A DNA stretch of 64,000 nt, taken from Neisseria animalis. GTDB taxonomy: Bacteria; Pseudomonadota; Gammaproteobacteria; Burkholderiales; Neisseriaceae. The stretch's first letter is position 1. Each line of letters begins with the position of its first letter. Positions 53,563 through 62,884 of the stretch are shown here, one piece after another. A program made the position numbers and the translations under genes. The DNA is taken from positions 868,001 to 932,000 of the forward strand of contig NZ_LR134287.1 in assembly GCF_900636515.1 (NCBI RefSeq), written 5' to 3'. The notes under the pieces are model-generated. The model saw nothing but the letters and a program-made list of their open reading frames with translations. It was not told the DNA's origin and searched no databases.

Positions 53563-54249
53563 TTAGGGTTTTTGTATCATGCCGTATACAGCGTAAGGTT
53601 GTCGGGTGTAAAACGCCCAATTTTGGTTGCCGTAATCGAAGTGCCACCATTCGGTCGGAATATTGCTGAAACCGGCTTGCCGCATAATGTGTACCAGCAG
53701 TCTGCGGTAGTTTTTGGCGGGGAGGTCTGTTTCTTCCAATGCAGCGGTGTGAGAACGGCGGCTGGGTTCGTCAAAAGCCGTACCCATATCCAAAGCCTGC
53801 CCGGTTTGCATATCGAATAAAGTCAAATCAACCGAACCGCCGGTACTGTGCGGAGGCGGCATGGTATGGTTGTGCGGGTTGGCCACAAATTGATCGAGTA
53901 CCGTTGCAATCTCCGCTTCGGAATATTCGGGGTGGCGTGAGACGATTTTGCGGTAAAAATCATTCCGCAATGCTTCTTGAACCGCGACCGGCCGCCAGCC
54001 GTCCAACACCTCTATCCCGTATGCTTCGGGAAGCAGGGAAAGAGCGGTTTCCAGCCGGTTTAGGGCTTCTTCCCGCAGATAAATATTGTTTATGGCTCCG
54101 GATATGCCGTTTTCAAAATAAAACGGACGAATGCGAAGACGGTTGCCCGGCTCGAGCATTTTGAGCGGCACATGATTTTCGCTGATGGGAATGGCTGCCA
54201 GATCGTCCCAATTAAGTTCGGGAGCAGGTGGAATGGGCGGATAAGTCAT
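53563..54249 (-). CDS. D-alanyl-D-alanine dipeptidase (VanX family)
   Basis: A 228-residue zinc dipeptidase. The VanX/peptidase M15D motifs are present: DGWRP, the zinc motif HSTGGSVDLTL (H and D ligands) and EWWHFDYG (catalytic Glu and zinc His). No signal peptide is seen, so it is cytoplasmic. Outside resistance clusters these enzymes degrade D-Ala-D-Ala or related dipeptides for nutrition, as for DdpX. The DUF819 permease gene follows immediately. There are no vanHA genes. Confidence 0.88.
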   Translation of the reverse strand: MTYPPIPPAPELNWDDLAAIPISENHVPLKMLEPGNRLRIRPFYFENGISGAINNIYLREEALNRLETALSLLPEAYGIEVLDGWRPVAVQEALRNDFYRKIVSRHPEYSEAEIATVLDQFVANPHNHTMPPPHSTGGSVDLTLFDMQTGQALDMGTAFDEPSRRSHTAALEETDLPAKNYRRLLVHIMRQAGFSNIPTEWWHFDYGNQNWAFYTRQPYAVYGMIQKP

Positions 54250-54444
54250 GTTTATTCTGTTTTTGTAAGATAAGTAGTGAAAAGGTATATTTGAATGGGG
54301 AAAGATGTCAAGAGTACGCCGGAATATCCGAGTAATGAGATGTTCCGAGGGGCTTTCGCTATGCTTGGGCTTCAGATTGCTCCTGTTGTGCTGCCGCGTG
54401 ATTCAGGCTTTTTTGATATGGTTTCCGTTGGGGCATGAATCATG

Positions 54445-54514
54445 AAAAAGGCCGTCTGCAAAATGCTTTCGGAAATCCTTTGGGTTTGCTGCCTGCCATT
54501 TTGCAGACAGCCTT
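54445..54514 (-). terminator. terminator after the arginase-family gene
   Basis: AAAAAGGCCGTCTGCAAAATG pairs with CATTTTGCAGACAGCCTTTT; the second arm has a point change in the uptake core (GCAGACAGC). Confidence 0.75.
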
Positions 54515-54537
54515 TTGGTCTCAAGAGCGGCGCTGTC

Positions 54538-55452
54538 TCAGGAAAAAGTTTTTCCGACTTCTTCGGTGATGGTGGCAATCAAACGGGACACCATTCTGGC
54601 TCCTTGGGCATCGCGGTCGTAGCGAGGGTTGTATTCCGCTACATCGGCAATGCGGACTTTTTGTGATGAAAATATTTGCCGTACAGCCGTTTCAATCAGG
54701 TGCAGCGGCAGACCCAATGCGGCAGGCGCGCTGACGGCGGGGTTGCCTGCTATGCAATCGCTGTCGATGGTCAGGTAGATAACATCTGCTTGCGCGCAAA
54801 AATCATCGATGCGTCGGGCGGTGGTTTCCCACGGCTGGGTTAGCAGTTCCGTATCGTAAATCATGCGGACATTCAGTTTGTCGGCGCGGTTGAACAAAGA
54901 TTGGGTGTTGGCAAATTTGCTGACTCCCAAACATAAGTAATGGAACGGTCTGCCGGATTGTGCGCAGTCGTCCGCAAGCTCACGAAAAGGAGTGCCGGAG
55001 CCGGGGCGGCTGTCGATACGGAGATCCAAATGGGGATCGATGTTGATGATGCCGACGGTTTTCTGCGGATATGCCTGATAGAGGGCGCGTCCCGAGGCAT
55101 AGGCGATTTCGTGTCCTCCCCCGATACCGATGGGGAAGGTGCCGTGTACCATCATATGCAGCAATGATTGTGTGTAACGCTGTCGGGCGTTTTCCAAGTC
55201 ATCGCCATGGCAGACAATATTGCCGGCATCGGCGGGAACGCTGCCGAATACGGGCAGCCCCGACAGAGATTGGCGCAAAGCGTCGGGCCCTTGCGCGGCA
55301 CCGGTTCTTCCTTTATTGCGCGCTACTCCTGCATCGCAAGCAAAACCGATGAGGGCAACGGCTTGGCTGCCGTCATAAGTTTGCACTTTTTGGTGCCAGC
55401 GAAGACCGTTTTCTCCTTCTTCCTCATCAATACGGCCGTTCCAATATTCCAT
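54538..55452 (-). CDS. arginase/formimidoylglutamase family hydrolase
   Basis: A 304-residue ureohydrolase. The manganese motifs are GGGHE, NIDPHLDLR (proline in place of the usual alanine in DAHxD) and TIDSDC. Sequence such as KGRTGAAQGPDALRQSLSGLP and PGSGTPFRELAD is characteristic of HutG, which releases formamide from N-formimino-L-glutamate; agmatinase or guanidinobutyrase activity cannot be excluded. It begins 9 bp after the gltS gene, so the carrier and enzyme are probably cotranscribed; no other hut gene is near. Confidence 0.85.
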   Translation of the reverse strand: MEYWNGRIDEEEGENGLRWHQKVQTYDGSQAVALIGFACDAGVARNKGRTGAAQGPDALRQSLSGLPVFGSVPADAGNIVCHGDDLENARQRYTQSLLHMMVHGTFPIGIGGGHEIAYASGRALYQAYPQKTVGIINIDPHLDLRIDSRPGSGTPFRELADDCAQSGRPFHYLCLGVSKFANTQSLFNRADKLNVRMIYDTELLTQPWETTARRIDDFCAQADVIYLTIDSDCIAGNPAVSAPAALGLPLHLIETAVRQIFSSQKVRIADVAEYNPRYDRDAQGARMVSRLIATITEEVGKTFS

Positions 55453-55461
55453 GTTTTCTCC

Positions 55462-56676
55462 TTACGGGTTGGATAAGATATTGATTGTCGTGATGATAAT
55501 CGGCATACCGAAAAGATCGATCAGAAATGCGCCGACCACGGGAACAATAATGAATGCCTGATAAGAATAGCCGTATTTTTGGGCAACAGCATCCATATTG
55601 GCAATGGCATTGGGTGTGGCGCCCAAGCCGTGGCCGCAAAAGCCTGCAGCCATGACGGCGGCATCGTAGTTTTTGCCCAATAATTTAAATAACACAAAAT
55701 AGGCAAACCATACGACAAATAATACTTGAACGGCAACAATCATCATCAGGGAAAGTGCGAGATCGGCAATCTGTATCAGATTAATGCCCATCAATGCAAT
55801 GGTTAGGAAGACAGCCAAGGAAATATTGCCGATGAGCGTGGTCAGTTTGAAATCGACAATCTCGGTATTTTTCAAATCCAGAAGATTGCGCGCTAATACG
55901 GCCAAAAACATGGCAGGAACATAGGCAGGCAGAGAAAAGCCGGTCAGGGAAACAAAACCTTTTGCCAACCATTGTCCCGCTACGCAGCAGGCGGTAATCA
56001 ACATCAGCATATGTAAAACTTTATCGGCACTCCAACTACTTTTTCCGCCTTGTACGGCATCGATGACCGATTGCGCGTGCTGCTCCTGCCGGAATGTTTC
56101 GGGGGTAAGGTTGTATTGCTCAATCAATTTTTTGGCAACCGGCCCGCCGCTCAAGCTGCCTGCAACCAATCCCAAGGTAGCCGCCGCCAAACCGACAGGC
56201 ATGGCGTTGGCCACGCCGAGCTCTTCGATGGTTTTGCCGAAAGTGGCCGCCGCTCCGTGTCCTCCCTCCATAGATACCGCTCCGGCCAATACGCCGATTA
56301 AGGGATCCAAACCGAGTGCGGAAGCCATCGAAACGCCGATAATGTTTTGGGCCAGAGCCAGAAAGCCGCAGGCCAGCCAATAAACCATCAGAATCTTGCC
56401 TCCTAATTTGATTAAACGGAAATTGGCTCCCAATCCGACAGTGGTGAAGAAAATCAACATAAAATACGACATCAGGCTGTTGTCGAAACGGATATCGACG
56501 ATTTGGACGGCAGACAGCAGCGTGATTACCGATGAAGAAAGCAGCCCGCCCGTTACCGGTGCCGGAATGCAGTAATGATTGAGCAGGGCCGTCTGCTTAT
56601 TCAGGCGGTGCCCCAGCAGATAGACCAGTAAGGCAAACAGCAGCGTTTCAAAACTGCTTAGGCTGATTGGGTTCAT
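55462..56676 (-). CDS. gltS: sodium/glutamate symporter GltS
   Basis: A 404-residue inner-membrane carrier. It has about ten helices in two inverted repeats, with GGHGAAATFG (first half) and GHGLGATPNAIANMD (second half), the re-entrant loop motifs of GltS. Start 56676 follows AAGGAGCG closely; a longer reading has no ribosome site. It imports glutamate with sodium. It is upstream of the arginase-family gene and downstream of the IclR regulator on the same strand. Confidence 0.93.
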   Translation of the reverse strand: MNPISLSSFETLLFALLVYLLGHRLNKQTALLNHYCIPAPVTGGLLSSSVITLLSAVQIVDIRFDNSLMSYFMLIFFTTVGLGANFRLIKLGGKILMVYWLACGFLALAQNIIGVSMASALGLDPLIGVLAGAVSMEGGHGAAATFGKTIEELGVANAMPVGLAAATLGLVAGSLSGGPVAKKLIEQYNLTPETFRQEQHAQSVIDAVQGGKSSWSADKVLHMLMLITACCVAGQWLAKGFVSLTGFSLPAYVPAMFLAVLARNLLDLKNTEIVDFKLTTLIGNISLAVFLTIALMGINLIQIADLALSLMMIVAVQVLFVVWFAYFVLFKLLGKNYDAAVMAAGFCGHGLGATPNAIANMDAVAQKYGYSYQAFIIVPVVGAFLIDLFGMPIIITTINILSNP

Positions 56677-56778
56677 GGTACGCTCCTTGTAGAAAAATCG
56701 GTAATAAGTTTGATTGATACCGACAGAAAACATTCTGTACGGATGATTGGTATCAGTAACACTTTCCTCTATTTATGT

Positions 56779-57498
56779 TTAAGCAAGCCGGATTAACTCA
56801 TTGATGGAGGTGGTGCAGTCCAGTACGGAGCGCACAAACCGCTCCTTCTGCCCGATGGCGCGGTGTTCGGGTACCATAACTGTTACCACGCCGAGTAGGG
56901 TGTCTTTTTTAAAGATGGGAGCAGAAACGCCCCAAATGTTTTCATCTACTTCACCCAAGCTGGTTCCGTATCCCTGCCGGCGGATTTCGGACAGATTGCG
57001 GTACAGATATTCCTGCTCTTGCGAATCAGATAATGAGAGCTTGATGATTTCCCGACATTTTTCCGGCTCATGGAAGGCAAGCAGGGTTTTGGCACTTGCA
57101 CCGCGGACGGGAGACTGCACTTCGCCGACAGCAAACGAACAGCGTAAGCGTTGCGGGCTTTCCACCATATCGATGCAAACGGTTTGTACGGGTGTCGAGG
57201 TAATCACGGCAACGGTTTCGCGGGTAAGGCCGGCGAGCTTGAGCAGGGACTGCCGTGCGGTTTGCGGCAATAAGCCGTAGCGGAGATACAGGCCGTTATG
57301 CAAGAAAACCGGGCCTGAAGTCAGCAAACCTGCCTCCGTACTGTCGGCCACATAACCCCAGTCTTTCAATATCGCTACCAAGCGGTACAGAGTGGATAAG
57401 GGAATGGCGAGTGCTTGGGTAATCTCGCGGGGAGAAACGGGCTTTTCTGCCGCATTAATGTATGCGGATACGGAAAATGCACGGTTGAGCAGATGCAT
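56779..57498 (-). CDS. IclR family transcriptional regulator
   Basis: A 239-residue regulator with an N-terminal winged helix (LNRAFSVSAYINAAEKPVSPREITQALAIPLSTLYRLVAILKDWGYV) and a C-terminal effector-binding GAF-like domain (VCIDMVESPQRLRCSFAVGE, SPVRGASAKTLLAF, EVDENIWGVSAPIF). AGGAGA precedes the ATG. It is next to, and in line with, gltS (102-bp gap), so it probably controls the gltS-hydrolase unit, perhaps in response to glutamate or formiminoglutamate. The effector is not deducible. Confidence 0.9.
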   Translation of the reverse strand: MHLLNRAFSVSAYINAAEKPVSPREITQALAIPLSTLYRLVAILKDWGYVADSTEAGLLTSGPVFLHNGLYLRYGLLPQTARQSLLKLAGLTRETVAVITSTPVQTVCIDMVESPQRLRCSFAVGEVQSPVRGASAKTLLAFHEPEKCREIIKLSLSDSQEQEYLYRNLSEIRRQGYGTSLGEVDENIWGVSAPIFKKDTLLGVVTVMVPEHRAIGQKERFVRSVLDCTTSINELIRLA

Positions 57499-57965
57499 GA
57501 TTGTTTCTCCTGAAAATATGGATTTTTTTATGAGGAGAACATAGCAGAAAAGAATTTTTTAGAAAAATGACTTTCTCATCGGGTGGGAAAGAAGGGAAAA
57601 TCGGGAATCGGCAGATAAAAACTGCGAAAATGTACGCACCGAAGTGTTTTCGGTAAAAAGCAATTTGACGCGGCACAATACGGCATTGTTGCGTTTTGTT
57701 TGAAGAACAGGTTCAGCCAAACTGCCGAAGCAGTAAAGCCGCCGCTTCTCGTACTTCCCGTATTGTCGGCGGTTTGGCTGCCTTGTTTCATTTAGTGTGG
57801 TTCGGCTGTATCTTGCATTTTCTTTAACGTTATAGTCGAATAAAATAAGAATGAGACAAGGCAGTGAAGCCGCAGACAGTACACATAGTACGGCAAGGCA
57901 AAGCAACGCTGTATCATTCTTATTTTAAATGACTATAAATTTCTTCCGGCATAAATTTCCGTGCG
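57499..57965. other. intergenic region with a CREE and a decayed CREE
   Basis: Carries the IclR promoter region, a diverged Correia-like segment around 57700-57800 (GTATTGTCGGCGGTTTGGCTGCC), and the full CREE copy F. No gene is visible. Confidence 0.5.
57831..57937 (-). repeat. Correia-like repeat (CREE) copy F
   Basis: 107-bp copy in inverse orientation, sharing the core variant GGCAGTGAAGCC with copy E. Confidence 0.85.
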
Positions 57966-58004
57966 AAAAGGCCGTCTGCAAATATGGATTTTGCAGACGG
58001 CCTT
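57966..58004 (-). terminator. inverted uptake-sequence terminator of dld
   Basis: AAAAGGCCGTCTGCAAAT pairs with ATTTTGCAGACGGCCTT, downstream of dld. Confidence 0.8.
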
Positions 58005-58045
58005 GGTCTTAAATACCGGTTATATCAACATATAGTCGGGTAACT

Positions 58046-59737
58046 TTACTCCGCCCAGTTTTTCTTTTTGGTGGTCTGCCCGATGCCCGGGTTGAAGCTG
58101 TTGGTCGGATCGAGTTTGCGGTAAAACTGTTTCAATTCCGGTTTGGCTCGGTAGAGGTGGCCGACGTTGTGCTCCGCCGGATATTGTGCGCCGCGATCAT
58201 CGAGGAGCTTCCACATTTCGTGTTCCAAATCCAAGCAGTTGTGTCCTTTTTTAACGATGTAGTCTTGGTGGAATACATGGCACATGAAATGGCCGTAGTA
58301 GAGCTTGTGGCTGATTTTGCTGTCGATTTCGGGCGGCAGCTTTTCAAACCAGTCGCGGTCGTCGCGGCGCAGGGCGATGTCGAGGGCGACGATGTCTTCC
58401 ACTTCCTCTTCATGTACGGCGCGGTAGCGGATGGCGGCGGAAGCGACGGCAAAGCGGTGCAGCATCGCCGCTTGGGTTTCTTCGGGGCTGCATTCGAAAT
58501 ATGCACCGCTTTTGCCGTTGAAATACTGTTTCAGAAACGCGCGCGCTTCGTCCACGCCGCTGCCGCCCATTTTCAAAATCAGGTGGTGTTCGTATCTGTC
58601 GCGGTATTCGCGCATGGATTTCGGCAGGTGATCGGGCAGCACTTTGCTCAAAAGCTGCAATGCCTTATCGGAAAAATGCTTGGGCAGAAAGCTGATTTTC
58701 CGGCTGAAGCGGTCGGCGCGCGCTTTCATGTCAAACAATTTCGGCAGTTGGTGCGTACCGAATTTCTTAATCACATAAAATGTGTCTTTGCCGTAAACAT
58801 CGGCAATGTCGAAGGCATCGCGGTGGATGTATTCGCCCGATACCGGCAGGTTTTCAAACTCCGCCAGCGCGGTGCGGCGGATATCGGTGAGTTCGTTGAT
58901 GTCGTTGGTGCCGATGTAGAAAACGGCGGTTTTTTTCTCTTGCGGAAATGTGTCCAGACGCACGGCGAACACCATCAGTTTGCCCGCACAGCCGGAAGCC
59001 TCGTAATGGCGCGCCGGGTCGGCGTTGAAACGGGCGGCGGTCGGTTCGTCGACTTGGCGCACATGCTCGCAATAGGCGTGGTCGTGGCCTTTGCCCGCGT
59101 TTTGGCTGATGTCTTTGCGCTGATAGTGCCAACCTTGCAGATTGGTCAGGATTTCTTCGGGATCGTCGCCCAAGTCGATGCCCAGATGGTTGACTAAGTT
59201 CAGACGGCCTTCCGCATCGATTTCCGCATACAGTGCCATTTCGGTATAAGCCGGTCCGCGCTGCACCAATGCACCGCCCGAGTTGTTGCACACGCCGCCC
59301 AATACCGATGCGCCGATACACGACGAACCAATCACCGAATGCGGCTCGCGTCCCAGCGGTTTCAGCAGCAATTCCAGTTGGTTCAGGGTAGAACCGGGCA
59401 GGCACACGACTTGTTCGTTATTGTTAATCGGCTGGATAATATCGATGCGCATGGTGTTCACAATCACAATGTCGCGGTCGTAATCATTGCCGTCGGGTGT
59501 CGAACCGCCGGTCAGCCCCGTATTGGCGGCCTGTGTAATCACAATCACATCTGCTTCCACGCAAGCCTGCAGAATTTTCCACATTTCCAAAAGCGTACCC
59601 GGCCGCACCACCGCCAACGCCCGCCCCTCGCCGAAGCGGTAGCCTTGGCGGTACGGCTCGGTTTTGGCGGAATCGGTCAGAATGAATTTTTCACCGACGG
59701 TTTCGGTAAGTTTTTGAATGAGTTGCGAAGCGTTCAT
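58046..59737 (-). CDS. dld: quinone-dependent D-lactate dehydrogenase
   Basis: A 563-residue FAD enzyme of the Dld type. The FAD-binding PCMH domain has VVRPGTLLEMWKILQAC, ITQAANTGLTGGSTP and GSSCIGASVLGGVCNNSGGALVQRGPAYTE; a cap domain follows, then the Dld membrane-binding region. It oxidises D-lactate to pyruvate and feeds the quinone pool at the inner membrane. Start 59737 follows AGGAGA; a longer frame crosses the upstream hairpin. Monocistronic. Lactate is a major carbon source for Neisseria. Confidence 0.95.
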   Translation of the reverse strand: MNASQLIQKLTETVGEKFILTDSAKTEPYRQGYRFGEGRALAVVRPGTLLEMWKILQACVEADVIVITQAANTGLTGGSTPDGNDYDRDIVIVNTMRIDIIQPINNNEQVVCLPGSTLNQLELLLKPLGREPHSVIGSSCIGASVLGGVCNNSGGALVQRGPAYTEMALYAEIDAEGRLNLVNHLGIDLGDDPEEILTNLQGWHYQRKDISQNAGKGHDHAYCEHVRQVDEPTAARFNADPARHYEASGCAGKLMVFAVRLDTFPQEKKTAVFYIGTNDINELTDIRRTALAEFENLPVSGEYIHRDAFDIADVYGKDTFYVIKKFGTHQLPKLFDMKARADRFSRKISFLPKHFSDKALQLLSKVLPDHLPKSMREYRDRYEHHLILKMGGSGVDEARAFLKQYFNGKSGAYFECSPEETQAAMLHRFAVASAAIRYRAVHEEEVEDIVALDIALRRDDRDWFEKLPPEIDSKISHKLYYGHFMCHVFHQDYIVKKGHNCLDLEHEMWKLLDDRGAQYPAEHNVGHLYRAKPELKQFYRKLDPTNSFNPGIGQTTKKKNWAE

Positions 59738-59810
59738 GATATGTCTCCTGACTTCAATCGTAACAAACGGTATTATTTGATTGTAATGGTATGCTATGGC
59801 TAAGTAAACA

Positions 59811-59850
59811 AAAGCCGTCTGCAAATCGTGCATTTTGCAGACGGCTTTTG
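59811..59850. terminator. inverted uptake-sequence hairpin
   Basis: AAAGCCGTCTGCAAATC and its partner GCATTTTGCAGACGGCTTTT lie between the 4.5S RNA gene and dld on the minus strand, insulating them. Confidence 0.7.
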
Positions 59851-59887
59851 TGCTGATAATCCGATTACACGGCAAACAGCCGAAACA

Positions 59888-59922
59888 AAAAACACCGAAG
59901 ATTTCCATCGTTCGGTGTTTTC
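59888..59922 (-). terminator. intrinsic terminator of the 4.5S RNA gene
   Basis: On the minus strand AAAACACCGAA and TTCGGTGTTTTTT form a stem with a T-run just past the RNA. Confidence 0.8.
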
Positions 59923-59925
59923 AAA

Positions 59926-60031
59926 TAGGGCGGCGAGCCAAACCCCCGGCACTGGCGCATCGGAGTGGGCTGCTGGCTTCCGCCCCTGACCCGTTGTTCC
60001 GAATAACCATGCGGGGAGACCCGCCGTAAGA
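59926..60031 (-). ncRNA. ffs: 4.5S signal recognition particle RNA
   Basis: On the minus strand the conserved SRP core reads GGGTCAGGGGCGGAAGCCAG then CAGCCC, matching GGUCAGG...GGAAG...GCAGCC of bacterial small SRP RNA with its GGAA tetraloop. The flanks GGCGGG and CCGCC can pair to close the hairpin. It is about 100 nt. It has its own promoter upstream and an intrinsic terminator. It binds Ffh to target membrane proteins. Confidence 0.88.
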
Positions 60032-60038
60032 GAAGCGC

Positions 60039-60066
60039 ATTATAACTATTTCTTGGAAAAATGCAA
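60039..60066 (-). promoter_or_regulatory. promoter of the 4.5S RNA gene
   Basis: TTGCAT (60066-60061) and TATAAT (60044-60039) with a 16-bp spacer; transcription would start near 60031. Confidence 0.75.
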
Positions 60067-60225
60067 GTTTTTCAGATGGGTGTTGTAAGGGGTGGTTTGC
60101 GGTGGAAGCCGTCGCGGTTTTGTTATTTTGGTTATTTATGTGGGTTATGCGGGGAGGGCTGTTGTTTTTCTATGGCAGGTTCGCAGAAGCAGGCGGATAT
60201 GCTAGGATAATCGTTCTATTGATTT

Positions 60226-60265
60226 TGCAGACGGCATTGCGGTACGGTATGCCGTCTGCAAAATA
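60226..60265. repeat. inverted uptake-sequence pair
   Basis: TTGCAGACGGCATTGCGGTA faces TATGCCGTCTGCAAAAT, just upstream of the DMT gene; a possible terminator on the minus strand or plain uptake-sequence pair. Confidence 0.5.
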
Positions 60266-60302
60266 TCGGGCGGCAGGTTGGGGAGGAGTATAAGGGGGGA
60301 TA

Positions 60303-61184
60303 ATGGATAGACATACCGTGGGAACGCTGCAAATTATTGCGGGTGCGGTCTGCTGGGGTTCGCTCGGCGTGCTGGGTGCGACGCTCAACCGTCTGTCGTT
60401 CGGCAGTACGGAGGTGGCGGCATTGCGGATTGTGATTGCTGCTTTTTTGCTGTTGGCGGTGTTGCCGTATTTTCTGCCGTATCTGAAACAGCTTGGTTTG
60501 CGTCAGCTTCCGGTGTTGGTGGGGCAGTCGTTTATCGGTATGTTGGGCATGAGTATGCTGTATTTTGCGGCGGTGTCGAAGGTGGGTTCTTCTTTGGCGG
60601 TGGCGTTGCTCTATACGGCGCCGGTGTGGAGCTTGATTTTTGCCCGTATTCTGTTGGGCGAGGGTATTACGCAGCGGCAGGCGGTATTGACGGTAGTTGC
60701 GGCGGCTGGTGTGGGCTTGACGATGACCGGCGGCGGTGCGGCAGATTGGGCGGGTATTGCGGCGGGTTTGGGGTCGGGTATCTGCTATGCGCTGTATGGT
60801 GTATTGGGCAAACGCGCGATGTCGGGCAATCCGCCTATGCTGGTATTTTTTACGTCTATTTGTTGTTCGGCACTGTTGTTGCTGTTTCTGCCGGATACTC
60901 ATCGGGCATTGCATAAGTTATGGTTTCAGCCGTGGTTTGTATGGTTGTCGGCGGTGTCTTTGTCGCTGGTGGGTACGATTGCGGCGTCTGCTCTGTTTAT
61001 GCGCGGATTGGAAAAAATGCCTGCGGCGAAGGCTTCGGTGTTTACGATTTTTGAACCGTTGACGGCTGTTTTGCTGGCGGCGTTTTTGCTTGGCGAGCGG
61101 CTGGGTGTGTTGCAATATGCGGGTGTGGCGCTGATTGTGGCGGTGGCGGTGTTGAATGCTTTGGGCAGAAAACAGGTTAAGTGA
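60303..61184 (+). CDS. EamA/DMT superfamily permease
   Basis: A 293-residue inner-membrane protein with about ten helices and two EamA repeats (IIAGAVCWGSLGVLGATLNRL at the start; FEPLTAVLLAAFLLGERLG near the end, a strong family motif). A third, separate DMT member in this window. The substrate is unknown. The nearest ribosome-binding sequence is GGGGGA. It appears monocistronic. Confidence 0.87.
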   Translation: MDRHTVGTLQIIAGAVCWGSLGVLGATLNRLSFGSTEVAALRIVIAAFLLLAVLPYFLPYLKQLGLRQLPVLVGQSFIGMLGMSMLYFAAVSKVGSSLAVALLYTAPVWSLIFARILLGEGITQRQAVLTVVAAAGVGLTMTGGGAADWAGIAAGLGSGICYALYGVLGKRAMSGNPPMLVFFTSICCSALLLLFLPDTHRALHKLWFQPWFVWLSAVSLSLVGTIAASALFMRGLEKMPAAKASVFTIFEPLTAVLLAAFLLGERLGVLQYAGVALIVAVAVLNALGRKQVK

Positions 61185-61346
61185 TGTTAAGGCGGCAAGG
61201 GGCAGGTGTACGGGATAAGCGGGATACGGCGTGGCGCTACTTTGCCGGAATTTGGGTTGCAGAGGTGGGGTTGCTGCGCTTTTTGCGGCGCATGGTTTGG
61301 TTTCATGGCTGTGTGCCTGAGGGCGATTGGTAAGGTGTTGGAGTGG

Positions 61347-61372
61347 AAAAGCCGTTTTGCAGACGGCTTTTT
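61347..61372 (+). terminator. uptake-sequence-containing terminator
   Basis: AAAAGCCG TTTTGCAGA CGGCTTTTT: a short stem with a T-run downstream of the DMT gene. Confidence 0.7.
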
Positions 61373-61455
61373 GTATGTTCGGCTGTTGGAATGCCGTCTG
61401 AAAAATGCGGCGGTTTCGTTTATAATGGCGGTTTGTGCAAACGTACGCCGGACTT

Positions 61456-61887
61456 ATGAAAAAAGTAGAGAAAAGTATGCTGGTGCTGCACAGCGCGGCG
61501 CAGATGTTTGAATTGGTGGACAGGGTGGAAGATTATCCGCAGTTTCTGCCGTGGTACAGCAAAACCGAGGTGATCGAACGCAGCGGCAATGAGTTGAAAG
61601 CGCGCCTGTTTATGGACTATATGCGCGTGCAGCAGTCGTTTGCAACGCACAATCATAATATTCCGGGCGAGGAAATCCGTATGGATTTGCTGGAAGGGCC
61701 GTTTAAAGTATTGCGCGGCACATGGAAATTTATTGATTTGGGCGGCGATATGTGCAAAGTCGAGTTTAAGTTGGAGTACGACTTTTCCAGCAGCCTGCTG
61801 TCCGCGCTGATTTCTCCGGTATTCAATCATTTGAGCAATACGCTGGTAGAGGCTTTTGTTAAGGAGGCAGACCGCCGTTATGCTTGA
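61456..61887 (+). CDS. ratA: RatA/COQ10-type START domain protein
   Basis: A 143-residue protein of the polyketide-cyclase/COQ10 START fold. Typical sequences are [61 protein letters not shown] and [12 protein letters not shown]. In E. coli RatA (PasT) was described as a ribosome-associated factor; the COQ10 role in ubiquinone function is also established for the family. ATG 61456 opens the domain. It overlaps the rnfH-like gene by eight bases. Confidence 0.9.
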   Translation: MKKVEKSMLVLHSAAQMFELVDRVEDYPQFLPWYSKTEVIERSGNELKARLFMDYMRVQQSFATHNHNIPGEEIRMDLLEGPFKVLRGTWKFIDLGGDMCKVEFKLEYDFSSSLLSALISPVFNHLSNTLVEAFVKEADRRYA

Positions 61888-62152
61888 GATTGAATTGGTT
61901 TACGGCCTACCCGACAGGCAGGTTTTGGAAACGCTGCGGGTAGCGGAGGGTACGACTGCTCGCGTGGCTGTGTTGCAAAGCAATATGGCGGCACACTTTC
62001 CCGAAGTCGATTTGCAGACGGCCCCTTTGGGGATTTTCGGTAAACGGGTAAAAGACGAAACCGTCTTGCGGGATAAAGACCGCGTCGAAATCTACCGCCC
62101 GCTTTTAATCGATCCGAAAGAAGCCCGCCGCCGCCGCGTTCGGGAGCAGTAA
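61880..62152 (+). CDS. rnfH: RnfH/RatB family ubiquitin-like protein
   Basis: A 90-residue beta-grasp protein of the RnfH (YfjF) family: [67 protein letters not shown]. It typically follows ratA, as here, with overlapping genes. Its role is unclear. An uptake sequence lies in the coding region at the DLQTAP residues. Confidence 0.9.
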   Translation: MLEIELVYGLPDRQVLETLRVAEGTTARVAVLQSNMAAHFPEVDLQTAPLGIFGKRVKDETVLRDKDRVEIYRPLLIDPKEARRRRVREQ

Positions 62153-62231
62153 CTGAGGGTGGTTCGGGCAGAATGCTTGGTTTTACGCCGTTTGCAGACG
62201 GCATTTTCATATAAAAATATCTAAAAACATC

Positions 62232-62813
62232 ATGTCAGAAAATAAAATCAAATTGGTTGTCGGCTTGGGAAATCCCGGCGCGGAATATGAACAGACCCGT
62301 CATAATGTCGGCTTTTGGCTTTTGGACGAGCTGGCTTGGCAGTGGAAGGCAACATTTAAAGAAGAAAAAAAATTCTTCGGCCAAGTGGCGCGGGTGTCGC
62401 ACGAGGGCGGTGATGTCTGGCTGTTGAAGCCGACCACGTTTATGAACCGCTCCGGTCAGGCGGTGGCGGCATTGGCTCAATTTTACAAAATCAAGCCGGA
62501 AGAAATTTTGGTGGTGCACGATGAATTGGATATTCCGTGCGGCCGCATCAAATTCAAATTGGGCGGCGGCAACGGCGGGCACAACGGCTTGAAAGACATT
62601 CAGGCGCGTATCGGTACGCCCAACTTCTACCGTTTGCGGCTCGGCATCGACCACCCGGGTGATAAAAATCTGGTGATAGGTTATGTGTTGAACAAGCCCG
62701 GTGCGGCCGACCGGCAGTTGATTGATGACTCTGTCGGCAAATCGTTGCAGGGTCTTCCGAAACTGCTTGCGGGCGAATGGGAAGAAGCGCAGCGGTTTTT
62801 ACACAGCAAATAA
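62232..62813 (+). CDS. pth: peptidyl-tRNA hydrolase
   Basis: A 193-residue Pth. The catalytic histidine is H24 in QTRHNVGFW, and [41 protein letters not shown] and [11 protein letters not shown] are family signatures. It releases peptides from prematurely dissociated peptidyl-tRNA. The ribosome site is weak. Downstream are two small genes on the same strand. Confidence 0.96.
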   Translation: MSENKIKLVVGLGNPGAEYEQTRHNVGFWLLDELAWQWKATFKEEKKFFGQVARVSHEGGDVWLLKPTTFMNRSGQAVAALAQFYKIKPEEILVVHDELDIPCGRIKFKLGGGNGGHNGLKDIQARIGTPNFYRLRLGIDHPGDKNLVIGYVLNKPGAADRQLIDDSVGKSLQGLPKLLAGEWEEAQRFLHSK

Positions 62814-62884
62814 GGTTTTCAGGCTGGTTGGTTCAGGCCGTCTGCAAAAAACCATCGAAAAGATACCCGCGAAAAGAAATCATT

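Noticed and set aside
53563..54249. glycopeptide resistance cluster, from the VanX- and VanZ-like genes
   Set aside because: No vanH or vanA-type ligase; the VanZ-like gene is 9 kb away. Stand-alone VanX-type dipeptidases and VanZ domains are common.
58157..59197. 346-codon plus-strand open frame across dld
   Set aside because: Shadow of dld; no family resemblance.
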